A DNA stretch of 6,792 nucleotides from Methanoregulaceae archaeon (GTDB lineage: Archaea > Halobacteriota > Methanomicrobia > Methanomicrobiales > Methanospirillaceae). Both the position numbers and the translations under genes were made by a program. Positions 1-6,313 of the stretch are shown here, piece after piece. The first letter of the stretch is position 1. Every line of letters begins with the position of its first letter. Location: the NCBI GenBank assembly GCA_028679275.1, contig JAJRBV010000082.1, positions 1-6,792 on the forward strand, read 5' to 3'. A model generated the notes under the pieces. That model did not search any database, was not told the DNA's origin, and saw nothing but the letters and a program-made list of their open reading frames with translations.

Positions 1-890
1 GTGCCGAGAAAAAACGCCTTCTCTATGTTGCCCTTACCCGTGCAAGGGACCACCTGATCATGAGCGGTTCTCCCCCAGCCAACCCTGACCTTTCGATTCC
101 GCTTGCGACCTCCCGGATCGAATGGCTCTTTTCGGCCCTTGGGATCACAGGTGATGCTATCGCTGCCGGAGGAATGGATCTGGTGAGCGGCGACCTGACC
201 GTCCACCTTACCATAACGAGCGATCCGGCAGCAATCCCTGCAGAGGCTGCAAAGACCTCTCCTGAACTTTTTCTAGTACCAGAAGCATGTGCAGGTATGA
301 GCGGGACCTGGTCCCCGAGGGAGTTTGATAAAGGTCCGGAAGGGATCCGGATCATATCGGTGACAGAACTTGAGGATGAGCAGGCAGCTCATGCTACGTT
401 GACAGTTACGCCGGGCGCATCCCGTTACCTGCCCGGCGTTGATGGTGCTCTGAAAGGGACCATCATTCACGAGGTGTTCCGTGGGCGTGATGCGAGGGTA
501 GTATGCCGGGAATATGGGGTGAGTGATCCTGCAGCTATCAGGCAGTGCAAGGAGATGGTATCTTTGTTCCGATCATCGGCACTGATGCAGCAGGTGAAGA
601 GGGAGTTCTGTGAGCTGCCTTTCGTTATCACCTATGCCGGTAGGCATGTAACCGGGAAGATTGACCGGCTGTGTGAACGTGATGACGACAGCTGGGTAGT
701 GATCGATTACAAGTCGGACCCGATTATCCCTTCAGAGTATTCGAAAAAGGGAGAAAAATATCAGACCTCAATGGGCGTCTATGCCGAAGCAGCCAGGCGG
801 CTTGTGAAGCGGAACAACGTTGAAGGATACCTGTATTTCACAGAAACTGGGGAGTTTTGGAGAGCAGTGGGGAATGAAGGTGGGAATTAG
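1..890 (+). CDS. UvrD/RecB-like ATP-dependent helicase-nuclease, C-terminal part (5' truncated)
   Basis: The reading frame is open from the window edge (first full codon at 3) to the TAG at 888-890; the ATG at 60 is internal. The first residues include LLYVALTRARDHL, the textbook motif VI of UvrD/RecB superfamily 1 helicases, so the ATPase core lies upstream. The rest carries RecB-family PD-(D/E)XK nuclease signatures (numbered from base 3): GTIIHEVF with H156, GKIDRL with D221, VVIDYKSD with D235 and K237, and a YQTSMGVYAEA helix ending in Y260. In the usual QxxxY motif the Gln would fall at S256; a Gln sits two residues earlier. Family knowledge suggests a DNA end-processing role in double-strand break repair, like AddA or RecB. 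The catalytic H, D, D and K are all present, so the nuclease looks active. Whether a partner subunit is encoded upstream cannot be seen. Confidence 0.9.
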   Translation, partial: AEKKRLLYVALTRARDHLIMSGSPPANPDLSIPLATSRIEWLFSALGITGDAIAAGGMDLVSGDLTVHLTITSDPAAIPAEAAKTSPELFLVPEACAGMSGTWSPREFDKGPEGIRIISVTELEDEQAAHATLTVTPGASRYLPGVDGALKGTIIHEVFRGRDARVVCREYGVSDPAAIRQCKEMVSLFRSSALMQQVKREFCELPFVITYAGRHVTGKIDRLCERDDDSWVVIDYKSDPIIPSEYSKKGEKYQTSMGVYAEAARRLVKRNNVEGYLYFTETGEFWRAVGNEGGN

Positions 891-1963
891 GCAACCTCCA
901 CCCTCCTCCCAAAAAACCTTCCGTACCGCTCGACCTCCCTCTCCACAGCATCCTGTTCTTCATCGGTGAGTTCCCTGAACGGGTTCAGGCGTATCTCAAT
1001 CGAGTCCTTCTTCACCCTCCTCTTCCAGGTCCCGGCCACCTTTCCATGAAGTACGATGACAGCAGTCATGGCATTGCCTTGTACGATCATCCGCTCGATC
1101 TCTCGGGCATCGCTAATCGCGCTCCGGTCGGCATAGGCAATCGTATACTCATCGTAAATGGACAGGAGGAGCGCAACCGGTGGTTCGGGAACGACCGCTC
1201 CATCGTCATGTAGGGAAAAGTATGGTTTTCCGTCGATTAAAGTCCGTTCCACCTCTTCCCTGATCAATTCCAGGCTGGCACCGGCATCCTTGCTGGAGAG
1301 TCCCGACCACCAGGAGAAGTCACTGAGCTGGGCCGGGCCGTGGCTGCTATAGTATCGGCGTGCTAGTTCGGCAAGGGATCGTTCTCTCGTGAGTTCTCTT
1401 GATTTCCTGACCCGTTCATCAACAAGGGCATAGGTATGCTGCCTCGCCCGCATCGGCCCGCTGCAGATCAACCCGTCGAGCTCTGCCTGCATGATGATGT
1501 GGGCAAGGCGCTGGACATCGGTCACGATACCGATATCTGCCAGAATACCCTTCAGGTCCTGCCTCGTGAGAGAATGGTGACCCTCGAGAGCTTTTTCTAT
1601 CGCAGCATTGCTCTTCGAAAATAAGGTGGTATCAAGCCCCAGCTTCCGGTTGGACGCCGCCACCGTCGATTTCACCCCGGGGGCTGTCAGGGCGGTCATC
1701 CACCTGAGGTCCTCAGGCAGGACGAAATGCCACGTGGGACGTAACACATGGACGCGGAGAATCTTTCCATCGTTATACGCATCCTCGATTATCGCAGCAC
1801 TTACCTCCCTGATTCTGAGCCCGAGCGACCAAATCGCAGCGGAAAAATCCTGGGCCTGGACGGCCCCTGAATGGGCAACCGCCTCAGCCGCGGTCTTGAA
1901 CGGGGAGTGGCTGAGGCCTGAATGGGAGAGGCGGAGGGAGGGGATCTCTTCCGGGGTCATCAC
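887..1963 (-). CDS. Winged-helix DNA-binding protein, AlkZ-like (HTH_42) family
   Basis: This 358-aa protein resembles the HTH_42/AlkZ-like family of tandem winged-helix proteins, which includes bacterial DNA glycosylases (AlkZ, YcaQ/AlkX) that remove bulky alkylated bases or unhook crosslinks. Family-like features are the N-terminal block GAVQAQDFSAAIWSLGLR with Q36-A-Q38, the LRPTWHFVLPEDLRWM segment near residues 74-89, GLICSGPMRARQHTYAL in the middle, YYSSHGPAQLSDFSWWSGLS near 204-223, and a C-terminal VAGTWKRR region. The Q-A-Q lies where AlkZ has its catalytic QxQ motif. The start is GTG at 1963 or ATG at 1960; an in-frame TAG at 1973-1975 rules out anything further upstream, and no Shine-Dalgarno site is obvious. 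The 182 bp up to the VOC gene holds nothing I recognise. The stop overlaps the convergent helicase stop by 4 bp. The family is confident; glycosylase activity is inferred. Confidence 0.82.
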   Translation of the reverse strand: MMTPEEIPSLRLSHSGLSHSPFKTAAEAVAHSGAVQAQDFSAAIWSLGLRIREVSAAIIEDAYNDGKILRVHVLRPTWHFVLPEDLRWMTALTAPGVKSTVAASNRKLGLDTTLFSKSNAAIEKALEGHHSLTRQDLKGILADIGIVTDVQRLAHIIMQAELDGLICSGPMRARQHTYALVDERVRKSRELTRERSLAELARRYYSSHGPAQLSDFSWWSGLSSKDAGASLELIREEVERTLIDGKPYFSLHDDGAVVPEPPVALLLSIYDEYTIAYADRSAISDAREIERMIVQGNAMTAVIVLHGKVAGTWKRRVKKDSIEIRLNPFRELTDEEQDAVEREVERYGRFFGRRVEVA

Positions 1964-2145
1964 AGGAGGGAGCTATCCGCGCCAGGACTCTTCATTCTTC
2001 CGTCCTTCCCTTCCCGGGGCATATCGCAGAAGCATAGCTCCTGATCCCAGTTTCCCACCCTCGAGGTCTGTAACCTTCGTCCTGTCCCTGAAGAGAGTTT
2101 GCCGTTTCCTAACCCGATCAAGTTCCCCCTGAAAACAAGGGCATC

Positions 2146-2556
2146 CTACGATGCGTTGGGATCCTCCTGGAGCATCCCAAAGAGGTTCCCCTCGGTATCC
2201 CGGCAGTGTGCCCACCAGCCGATCCCGGGGATTCCCATCCTGGGGAGTAGGATGCTTCCCCCGGCTTTCCTGACCAGGCCGACCGATCGGTCGAGATCGG
2301 GAACGCCTATGGTACAGGTATATGCATTGACCGCCTGACCCTCAACAGGGGGAGGACCCCGCCGGAATACGAGGCCTCCGTTGATCCCGGGATCGGTCTC
2401 CGGACCAGTGATGACAAACCAGTACCGGTTCTCATCCTTCATCTCGATCCCGGGCATCTCCCATTCGCGGATCTCCCAGCCAAACACATCCTGGTAAAAC
2501 TGTGCCGCCCGGCCGGGGTCATCGGCCTGGATCTCGAAATGTGTTATCCTGTTCAT
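2146..2556 (-). CDS. VOC-superfamily (glyoxalase/bleomycin-resistance-like) protein
   Basis: This 136-aa protein is the usual length of a single-chain VOC (vicinal oxygen chelate) protein with two beta-alpha-beta-beta-beta modules. The first module opens with ITHFEIQADDPGRAAQFY and continues with VFGWEI; the second has VPDLDRSVGLVRKAGGSIL followed by IPGIGWWAHCRDTEGNLFGM. H6 is in the normal place for a metal ligand, but the usual late Glu is not evident (GNLFGMLQ), so a divalent-metal site is uncertain. VOC members include glyoxalase I, dioxygenases and antibiotic-binding proteins, and no substrate can be named. The ATG has GGAG about 3 nt upstream on the minus strand. The gene lies 84 bp downstream of the AHSA1-like gene on the same strand and may be cotranscribed with it. 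Confidence 0.88.
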   Translation of the reverse strand: MNRITHFEIQADDPGRAAQFYQDVFGWEIREWEMPGIEMKDENRYWFVITGPETDPGINGGLVFRRGPPPVEGQAVNAYTCTIGVPDLDRSVGLVRKAGGSILLPRMGIPGIGWWAHCRDTEGNLFGMLQEDPNAS

Positions 2557-2640
2557 CGCTCCACAACCTCTTCTCTGTCGATGTCCTCTGCAGTATGCGC
2601 CATAAATGTCCGGTGGCCTGATCTCCGGATATCCGTCTCA

Positions 2641-3621
2641 TCACTCACTCCATTTTCTCTCGACCAGTTCGGCAAGGCGATCCATGGTCTCCATCCAGCC
2701 CTCTGCCATTACAGATTTCAGCAATTCGTCGTCAAAGTCTTCCGGAGTCTCGATAACGGATTTGTCGACCAGCTTCGTCCTCCCGTCAACCTCTTCGAAG
2801 GTGATGACATCGAGCTGGACATGGCCGGGCATCCCCTCGAACTCCAAGGTCTGGACGATCCGTCTCGGGGAGACTTCGTGATACACCCCGTGGAAAGCAT
2901 ACTCATTGCCATCGGCGTCCCGCTGGATGAACCTCCAGCTCCCCCCGGTCCTCGCATCGATCGTATCGACGGTGGTCGTGAGATTTCCCGGGCCCCACCA
3001 GAGAGGGATCCTGGCAGGATCGGTCACTGCCGAGAAGAGGCGTTCAGGCGGGGCATCGAAGATCCGGGTAAGGGAGGCCGGTTTTCCAGGCTCTATCACG
3101 AGGATATTCTTCTCCCTGGACTGTTTCTCGTCTTCGAGTAGTTTTTCGAGCTTGTCAAATGATTCGTTCCACCCTACCTTTGCCTGTTCGCTCATCTCTC
3201 CAGGAGGCATCCCTTCATGCACGAGAGAAAACTTTGTTTTGCCTCTCTTCTCCTCGAACGTCAGGGTCACGAGAAGCTCCATGGGCCACTGTCCGGTCAT
3301 CCCGTAGAACGATGCCGGAACGATCTCTCCTTTCTCATCTGAAAAGCTGTCGGTGGTGACGATCCTCTTTTCCGGTACAATCTCCCGGTAGACCCCGGTA
3401 CTCCAGAATTCCTGGCCATCAGGGGATCGCATACAGAACAGGGATCTTCCCCCTACCCTGAAATCGATCATGATGAACGGTGCCGTGAAGTCCTTTGGCC
3501 CCCACCAGCGTTTTACATACTCTGGGGCGGTCCATGCCTTCCATACGAGGTCAACCGGGGCATTAAAGACGCGGGTGATTGAGAGGCCGGCACTTTTTCT
3601 CTTTGACATTGCTTTCTGCAT
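2641..3621 (-). CDS. Double-domain SRPBCC/AHSA1-family protein
   Basis: This 326-aa protein consists of two AHSA1-like START/SRPBCC domains fused head to tail, about twice the usual single-domain length of roughly 150 aa. Domain 1 (about 12-163) and domain 2 (about 182-323) repeat the same landmarks: RVFNAPVDLVWKAW and RIFDAPPERLFSAV; RWWGP and LWWGP; FRVGG and ARTGG; GVYREIVPEKRIV and GVYHEVSPRRIV; and a final amphipathic helix starting WNESFDKLEKLL or WMETMDRLAELV. A charged linker (about 163-181) joins them. SRPBCC domains form a deep hydrophobic ligand pocket, but bacterial and archaeal AHSA1-like members mostly lack known ligands. The ATG at 3621 has GGAGG 6 nt upstream and an AT-rich TATA box at 3665-3676. 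No signal peptide or membrane segment is seen, so it is likely cytosolic. It probably leads a transcript that includes the VOC gene. Confidence 0.9.
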   Translation of the reverse strand: MQKAMSKRKSAGLSITRVFNAPVDLVWKAWTAPEYVKRWWGPKDFTAPFIMIDFRVGGRSLFCMRSPDGQEFWSTGVYREIVPEKRIVTTDSFSDEKGEIVPASFYGMTGQWPMELLVTLTFEEKRGKTKFSLVHEGMPPGEMSEQAKVGWNESFDKLEKLLEDEKQSREKNILVIEPGKPASLTRIFDAPPERLFSAVTDPARIPLWWGPGNLTTTVDTIDARTGGSWRFIQRDADGNEYAFHGVYHEVSPRRIVQTLEFEGMPGHVQLDVITFEEVDGRTKLVDKSVIETPEDFDDELLKSVMAEGWMETMDRLAELVERKWSE

Positions 3622-3627
3622 GGAATT

Positions 3628-3632
3628 CCTCC
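3628..3632 (-). promoter_or_regulatory. Ribosome binding site of the AHSA1-like gene
   Basis: On the minus strand this is GGAGG followed by a 6-nt spacer (AATTCC) and ATG at 3621. It fixes the start at the first Met and not the Met five codons in. Confidence 0.75.
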
Positions 3633-3664
3633 ATTCGTTCCCGCGGTCTTGTCATTCCCTGGTA

Positions 3665-3676
3665 TTAAATATTTAA
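3665..3676 (-). promoter_or_regulatory. Archaeal TATA box (TTAAATATTTAA) for the AHSA1-like gene
   Basis: A 12-bp perfectly palindromic AT block stands out from GC-richer surroundings and resembles archaeal TATA elements. Transcription starting about 25 bp downstream on the minus strand would begin near 3645, leaving a leader of roughly 20-25 nt that contains the GGAGG site. Because it is palindromic the box could also direct the plus strand, but no gene lies on that side. No strong BRE was identified. Confidence 0.6.
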
Positions 3677-3982
3677 CCGGGAGTTTCAAAATCTGCCAAT
3701 CCTCCTGAAAATTCTGTACTAGGGGCGGACAGGACACAGAAAAAGTGCTGAATCGGCATTTTCCCTGTGAGACGAGGTGATTCTCTCCCGGGCTCTGGTT
3801 CTTTAGCAGGACAGATTGAAAAAAAGAATGATGCGAATATTCTGCCTATCAGGTCTGTTCAACTCCCTGGACGGCCGGATTCTTCAAAATCACTTCAGAT
3901 TGAACCGAAAATAATTTTCCAGACTCGGGAATACTCTTTTCCACTCTCTGCTTCCCGTAAAACACTGCCTTACCGGAAGGAG
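3677..3982. other. Intergenic stretch between DUF2115 and the AHSA1-like gene
   Basis: About 300 bp lie between the DUF2115 stop (3983) and the AHSA1 promoter box. I see no gene with a plausible start and family likeness on either strand. It holds one T7 tract on the minus strand (3819-3825) and several other AT-rich patches. The open frame crossing it on the plus strand continues antisense through DUF2115 and looks accidental. Confidence 0.5.
3819..3825 (-). terminator. Oligo-T tract, possible terminator of the DUF2115 transcript
   Basis: On the minus strand this is a run of seven T residues about 160 nt past the DUF2115 stop. Archaeal RNA polymerase can terminate at oligo-T without a strong hairpin. 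It sits upstream of the separate AHSA1 promoter, which fits a transcript boundary. The distance from the stop makes this tentative. Confidence 0.35.
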
Positions 3983-4618
3983 TCACCCGTTGTAATAATG
4001 CCGGTCAAAGGTCTGGCGCAGGAACTCCTTTTTCCGGTGGTCACTCCCTTTCACTGGTGGCTTGAGGTACCCGATCTCGGGGGTCTGGAGTGCCGGGCAG
4101 AAGGGGCAGAGGGCGGAATCGACATCGTTTGCCTTCTCCTGGACCGGGCAGTAGTAGATCCCATCAATCATTTCGACTTTATCCCCGCCGGGAAAGGGCA
4201 TCCCCACAGGGTGGCCGGGGAGCTCCTGCACGAACATGCAGAAAGCGGCGAGGAGGAATTTCAGGAACCGGAGCCGGATCTGTTCCTCATCACCGGACCT
4301 GCACTGGCTTGCGACCATCGTCCAGTATTCCCCTGCCTTCGTATTCAGGGGATCGATCATGGGGGAGAAACTTCCCTGCTGTTTCATCAGACGGAGTGAC
4401 TGGTAGGTCCCGTGCAGGTGCCCGGTGATCGTCTCTTCCAGTTTTTTCCGCAGTTCCGGGTTGATATCCTGGATGGAACCGGAGAAATTCCACTGCATCT
4501 GCTGGAGATCCCGCGGGGAGAAGGAGAGGACGATATCTGCAATAGCCTTCCCGAGCTCACCACGGATCTTTACTGAACCAAGCGATGAGCATTGTTTCTC
4601 AATCTCTTCCTGATTCAT
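3983..4618 (-). CDS. DUF2115 (UPF0305) family protein
   Basis: This 211-aa protein matches DUF2115, a family of unknown function found mostly in methanogens. The diagnostic part is the C-terminal half: HPVGMPFPGG (136-145), YYCPV (155-159), then ALCPFCPALQ (169-178). The N-terminal half is mainly helical and charged, with a hydrophobic helix LKFLLAAFCMFV (119-130) that is too short and too poorly flanked to claim as membrane-spanning. C157, C171 and C174, perhaps with H136, could form a metal site; this is inference from spacing. The ATG has GAGGT about 7 nt upstream (complement of 4626-4630), which supports the start. It is transcribed divergently from the superoxide dismutase gene. The role is unknown; the family call is firm. 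Confidence 0.88.
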   Translation of the reverse strand: MNQEEIEKQCSSLGSVKIRGELGKAIADIVLSFSPRDLQQMQWNFSGSIQDINPELRKKLEETITGHLHGTYQSLRLMKQQGSFSPMIDPLNTKAGEYWTMVASQCRSGDEEQIRLRFLKFLLAAFCMFVQELPGHPVGMPFPGGDKVEMIDGIYYCPVQEKANDVDSALCPFCPALQTPEIGYLKPPVKGSDHRKKEFLRQTFDRHYYNG

Positions 4619-4841
4619 GGGCAGGACCTCATCAGTGCACCATTCACAAATTCCTTCAGACAGGTATGGCGGGGCTGGATTTTAGCTTTCAGGTTCGCTT
4701 GTATGACCGAATGCTGGTTTCAGATTTTGTTTCAATACTTGATCTTCAGGCAAGAACCTTTACCATTTCATGGTGGATACCGGCACAGATGGGAGACCAG
4801 ATCCTTTCACGGGAGGTCGCCCGGAATAAGAGGTATGCATC
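4619..4841. promoter_or_regulatory. Divergent promoter region between DUF2115 and sod
   Basis: These 223 bp separate two divergent starts and must contain both promoters unless the genes are read from further away. GAGGT sites precede both ATGs (4626-4630 on minus, 4830-4834 on plus). I could not identify a convincing TATA box for either gene; the most AT-rich part is about 4722-4740. Open frames running through here on the plus strand overlap the start of sod in other frames and look accidental. Confidence 0.45.
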
Positions 4842-5480
4842 ATGGGAACAGGCACCTTATATTCGTTACCAAAACTCCCCTACGATTACAACGCGTTAGC
4901 ACCGTTTATCTCTGAAGAACAACTGAAGCTGCACCACCAGAAGCATCACCAGGCATATGTGAACGGAGCGAATGCCATATTTGAAAAATTTGACAATACC
5001 CGTAAGGAGAATATTGATTTTGACGTGAAAGCTACGCTCAAGGAATTGTCGTTCCATATCGGTGGCTTCAAACTTCACAACCTGTTCTGGGAGAACCTTG
5101 CCCCGCCGGGCCGGGGGGGAGGCGGTCTTCCCGGCAGTGAACTGGCAAAGGCACTCAACTCGGAGTATCTGAAGTTCGATCGGTTCCAAAAAGAGTTCAC
5201 CCAGGCAGCGGTCAGTGTCGAGGGATCAGGCTGGGCAGTCCTGACCTATTGCAGGAAGACGAAGAGGCCTCTGATCGCCCAGCTCGAGAAGCATAACGTG
5301 AACGTGATACCCGGGTATACCATCCTGATGGTCCTCGACGTATGGGAGCATGCCTATTATCTCGATTACAAGAATGACCGGGCAAAATATGTCGAAGCCT
5401 TCTGGAACCTTGTGAATTGGAACGATGTAGGAAAGAGATTTGATCACCTCATGGCCTGGGAATCGGCCGGGATAAAATAG
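4842..5480 (+). CDS. sod: Superoxide dismutase, Fe/Mn family
   Basis: This 212-aa protein is a full-length Fe/Mn superoxide dismutase, which converts superoxide to oxygen and hydrogen peroxide in the cytosol. The N-terminal domain has [11 protein letters not shown], then [15 protein letters not shown] with metal ligand H31 and gateway Y39; [13 protein letters not shown] supplies ligand H79; and [14 protein letters not shown] gives ligands D166 and H170. The final WNLVNW is also typical. Metal-choice positions look archaeal: G75 sits four residues before H79, where classic Fe enzymes have Gln, and H151 aligns with the Gln of classic Mn enzymes, so the metal could be Fe or either. No export signal is seen. 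The ATG has GAGGT 7 nt upstream. It is the first gene of a cassette with rubredoxin, DUF488 and ferredoxin, fitting oxygen defence in an anaerobe. Confidence 0.96.
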   Translation: MGTGTLYSLPKLPYDYNALAPFISEEQLKLHHQKHHQAYVNGANAIFEKFDNTRKENIDFDVKATLKELSFHIGGFKLHNLFWENLAPPGRGGGGLPGSELAKALNSEYLKFDRFQKEFTQAAVSVEGSGWAVLTYCRKTKRPLIAQLEKHNVNVIPGYTILMVLDVWEHAYYLDYKNDRAKYVEAFWNLVNWNDVGKRFDHLMAWESAGIK

Positions 5481-5507
5481 GAGATCAAACAGAGAAGGAG
5501 TATCATC

Positions 5508-5684
5508 ATGGGCGACAACATGGACCGATACCGATGCACGGCATGCACCTACGTCTATGATCCAGCGGCAGGAGATCCTGGGGGAGGAATTCCCCCGGGA
5601 GTGTCGTTCGAAGATCTCCCCGAGGACTGGGTCTGCCCGGAATGCGGGGCCAGCAAGGACCAGTTCGAGAGAGAGGAGGAATGA
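5508..5684 (+). CDS. Rubredoxin
   Basis: This 58-aa rubredoxin has one mononuclear Fe(Cys)4 site from two knuckles: [12 protein letters not shown] (C10, C13) and [14 protein letters not shown] (C43, C46). The middle holds the usual aromatic core and acidic loop ([10 protein letters not shown]). The first knuckle has Thr after the second Cys where most rubredoxins have Gly (CxxCG), a small departure; the second keeps CPxCG. Rubredoxins are soluble one-electron carriers that, in anaerobes, feed oxygen- and peroxide-reducing enzymes such as superoxide reductase, rubrerythrin or flavodiiron proteins; none of these is in the window. AAGGAG at 5495-5500 lies 7 nt before the ATG. A second Met five codons in is a less likely start. 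The gap to sod is 27 bp, and the stop overlaps the next start (ATGA). Confidence 0.95.
   Translation: MGDNMDRYRCTACTYVYDPAAGDPGGGIPPGVSFEDLPEDWVCPECGASKDQFEREEE
5675..5679 (+). promoter_or_regulatory. Shine-Dalgarno site setting the DUF488 start
   Basis: A GAGGAGGA run at the very end of the rubredoxin gene (core GGAGG at 5675-5679) sits just before ATG 5681. An earlier in-frame ATG at 5642 has no such site and would add 13 residues unlike the family, so 5681 is preferred. Confidence 0.6.
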
Positions 5685-6040
5685 TCCGGATAAAACGCAT
5701 CTATGAGGCGCCCGATGGGGAAGATGGCTTCCGTGTCCTGGTCGAACGGCTGTGGCCGAGAGGCATGCGGAAGGAACGGGCAAAGATCGACCTCTGGATG
5801 CAGGATGCGGGAGCGAGTCCCTCACTCCGGAAATGGTTCGGCCATGATCCGGCAAAATGGGAAGAGTTCGAGGATAAGTACTTTCACGAACTGTCGGGAA
5901 AACCTGAAGTGATCGATCAGCTCACCGCACTTGTCCGGGAACATCCCGTGATCACATTTCTCTTTGCAGCAAAGGATGAAGAGCACAATAATGCGGTTGC
6001 ACTGAAAAAATATCTGGGTATGAGAGGCGACCTGGTATGA
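5681..6040 (+). CDS. DUF488 family protein, YeaO-like
   Basis: This 119-aa protein matches the small DUF488/YeaO-like family of unknown function. The N-terminus follows the family pattern: [20 protein letters not shown], then RLWPRG (23-28). The middle has [20 protein letters not shown] (52-71) and the end [20 protein letters not shown] (93-112), close to E. coli YeaO in layout and length. No cysteine is present, so it holds no Fe-S or Fe-Cys centre. Conserved D15, R18, R23, R27, H55, K98 and H102 suggest a polar pocket, but no reaction is established. Its start overlaps the rubredoxin stop and its own stop overlaps the ferredoxin start, both as ATGA, which argues for translational coupling. 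Its placement between two electron carriers behind sod suggests a redox or stress role; this is inference. Confidence 0.92.
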   Translation: MIRIKRIYEAPDGEDGFRVLVERLWPRGMRKERAKIDLWMQDAGASPSLRKWFGHDPAKWEEFEDKYFHELSGKPEVIDQLTALVREHPVITFLFAAKDEEHNNAVALKKYLGMRGDLV

Positions 6041-6261
6041 AAGTCATCATCGACCGGTTGAACTGTGTCAGCTGCGGGACCTGCTGGGAGCTCTGCCCCG
6101 ATTTTTTTGAAGAGAATCCTCTCGATTCCTTCAGCCAGGTCAGAGAAAAATTCCGGCTCAACGGAAGGAACGGAGAAGGGATCCCACCGGGGGAGTTGGA
6201 GGCGTGCACTGTTGAAGCTGCCGATCTCTGCCCTGCAACGGTGATCTCGATCGAGGGGTAA
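6037..6261 (+). CDS. Small single-cluster ferredoxin
   Basis: This 74-aa ferredoxin resembles the monocluster type of Thermotoga, Pyrococcus and Desulfovibrio gigas. The N-terminus [16 protein letters not shown] gives C10, C13 and C16, followed by C20-P; near the end DLCPATVISIE gives C65-P. By homology C10, C13, C16 and C65 bind one [4Fe-4S] cluster, while C20 and C57 match the extra pair that can form a disulfide in this group. The loop between (about 30-55) is longer than in the ~60-aa relatives. It is a cytosolic low-potential electron carrier; its partners here are unknown. The ATG overlaps the DUF488 stop (ATGA) and is the last gene of the cassette before a 367-bp gap. Confidence 0.93.
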   Translation: MKVIIDRLNCVSCGTCWELCPDFFEENPLDSFSQVREKFRLNGRNGEGIPPGELEACTVEAADLCPATVISIEG

Positions 6262-6262
6262 T

Positions 6263-6280
6263 CCGTACGGACATATGTCC
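6263..6280. repeat. Two overlapping perfect palindromes after the ferredoxin gene
   Basis: CCGTACGG (6263-6270) and GGACATATGTCC (6269-6280) are each perfect palindromes sharing two bases. They begin one base after the ferredoxin stop. A further palindrome, CTCGATCGAG (6246-6255), lies in the last codons of that gene. They could be a small 3' RNA hairpin or a protein-binding site; nothing decides between these. Confidence 0.5.
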
Positions 6281-6313
6281 CTCCTCCTTCTGCAATGGAA
6301 GTGCTTCCGGGAT

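Noticed and set aside
1973..2215. 80-codon minus-strand frame just upstream of and in frame with the AlkZ-like gene
   Set aside because: Its start lies inside the VOC gene, there is no recognised domain, and a TAG separates it from the downstream gene; read-through or pyrrolysine is not supported by any visible signal.
2280..2293. 14-bp perfect palindrome CGACCGATCGGTCG
   Set aside because: It lies in the VOC coding region within the codons of the LDRSV stretch; no context suggests a binding site.
2553..2603. 16-codon minus-strand frame ending in an ATGA overlap with the VOC start
   Set aside because: It could be a leader peptide, but it is very short, has no clear ribosome binding site, and the overlap may be chance.
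3865..3880. Possible further copy of the ~63-nt repeat (CTGGACGGC shared)
   Set aside because: Only nine bases match, without the TTTCATC or T-rich parts; the same word also occurs by chance in coding sequence near 1856.
3767..4399. 210-codon plus-strand frame
   Set aside because: Mostly antisense to DUF2115, no ribosome binding site and no family likeness; GC-rich genes often leave such open antisense frames.
5642..5680. Longer N-terminus for the DUF488 protein starting at ATG 5642
   Set aside because: It overlaps the rubredoxin CxxC-encoding end by 43 bp, has no ribosome binding site and adds residues unlike the family; ATG 5681 fits both.
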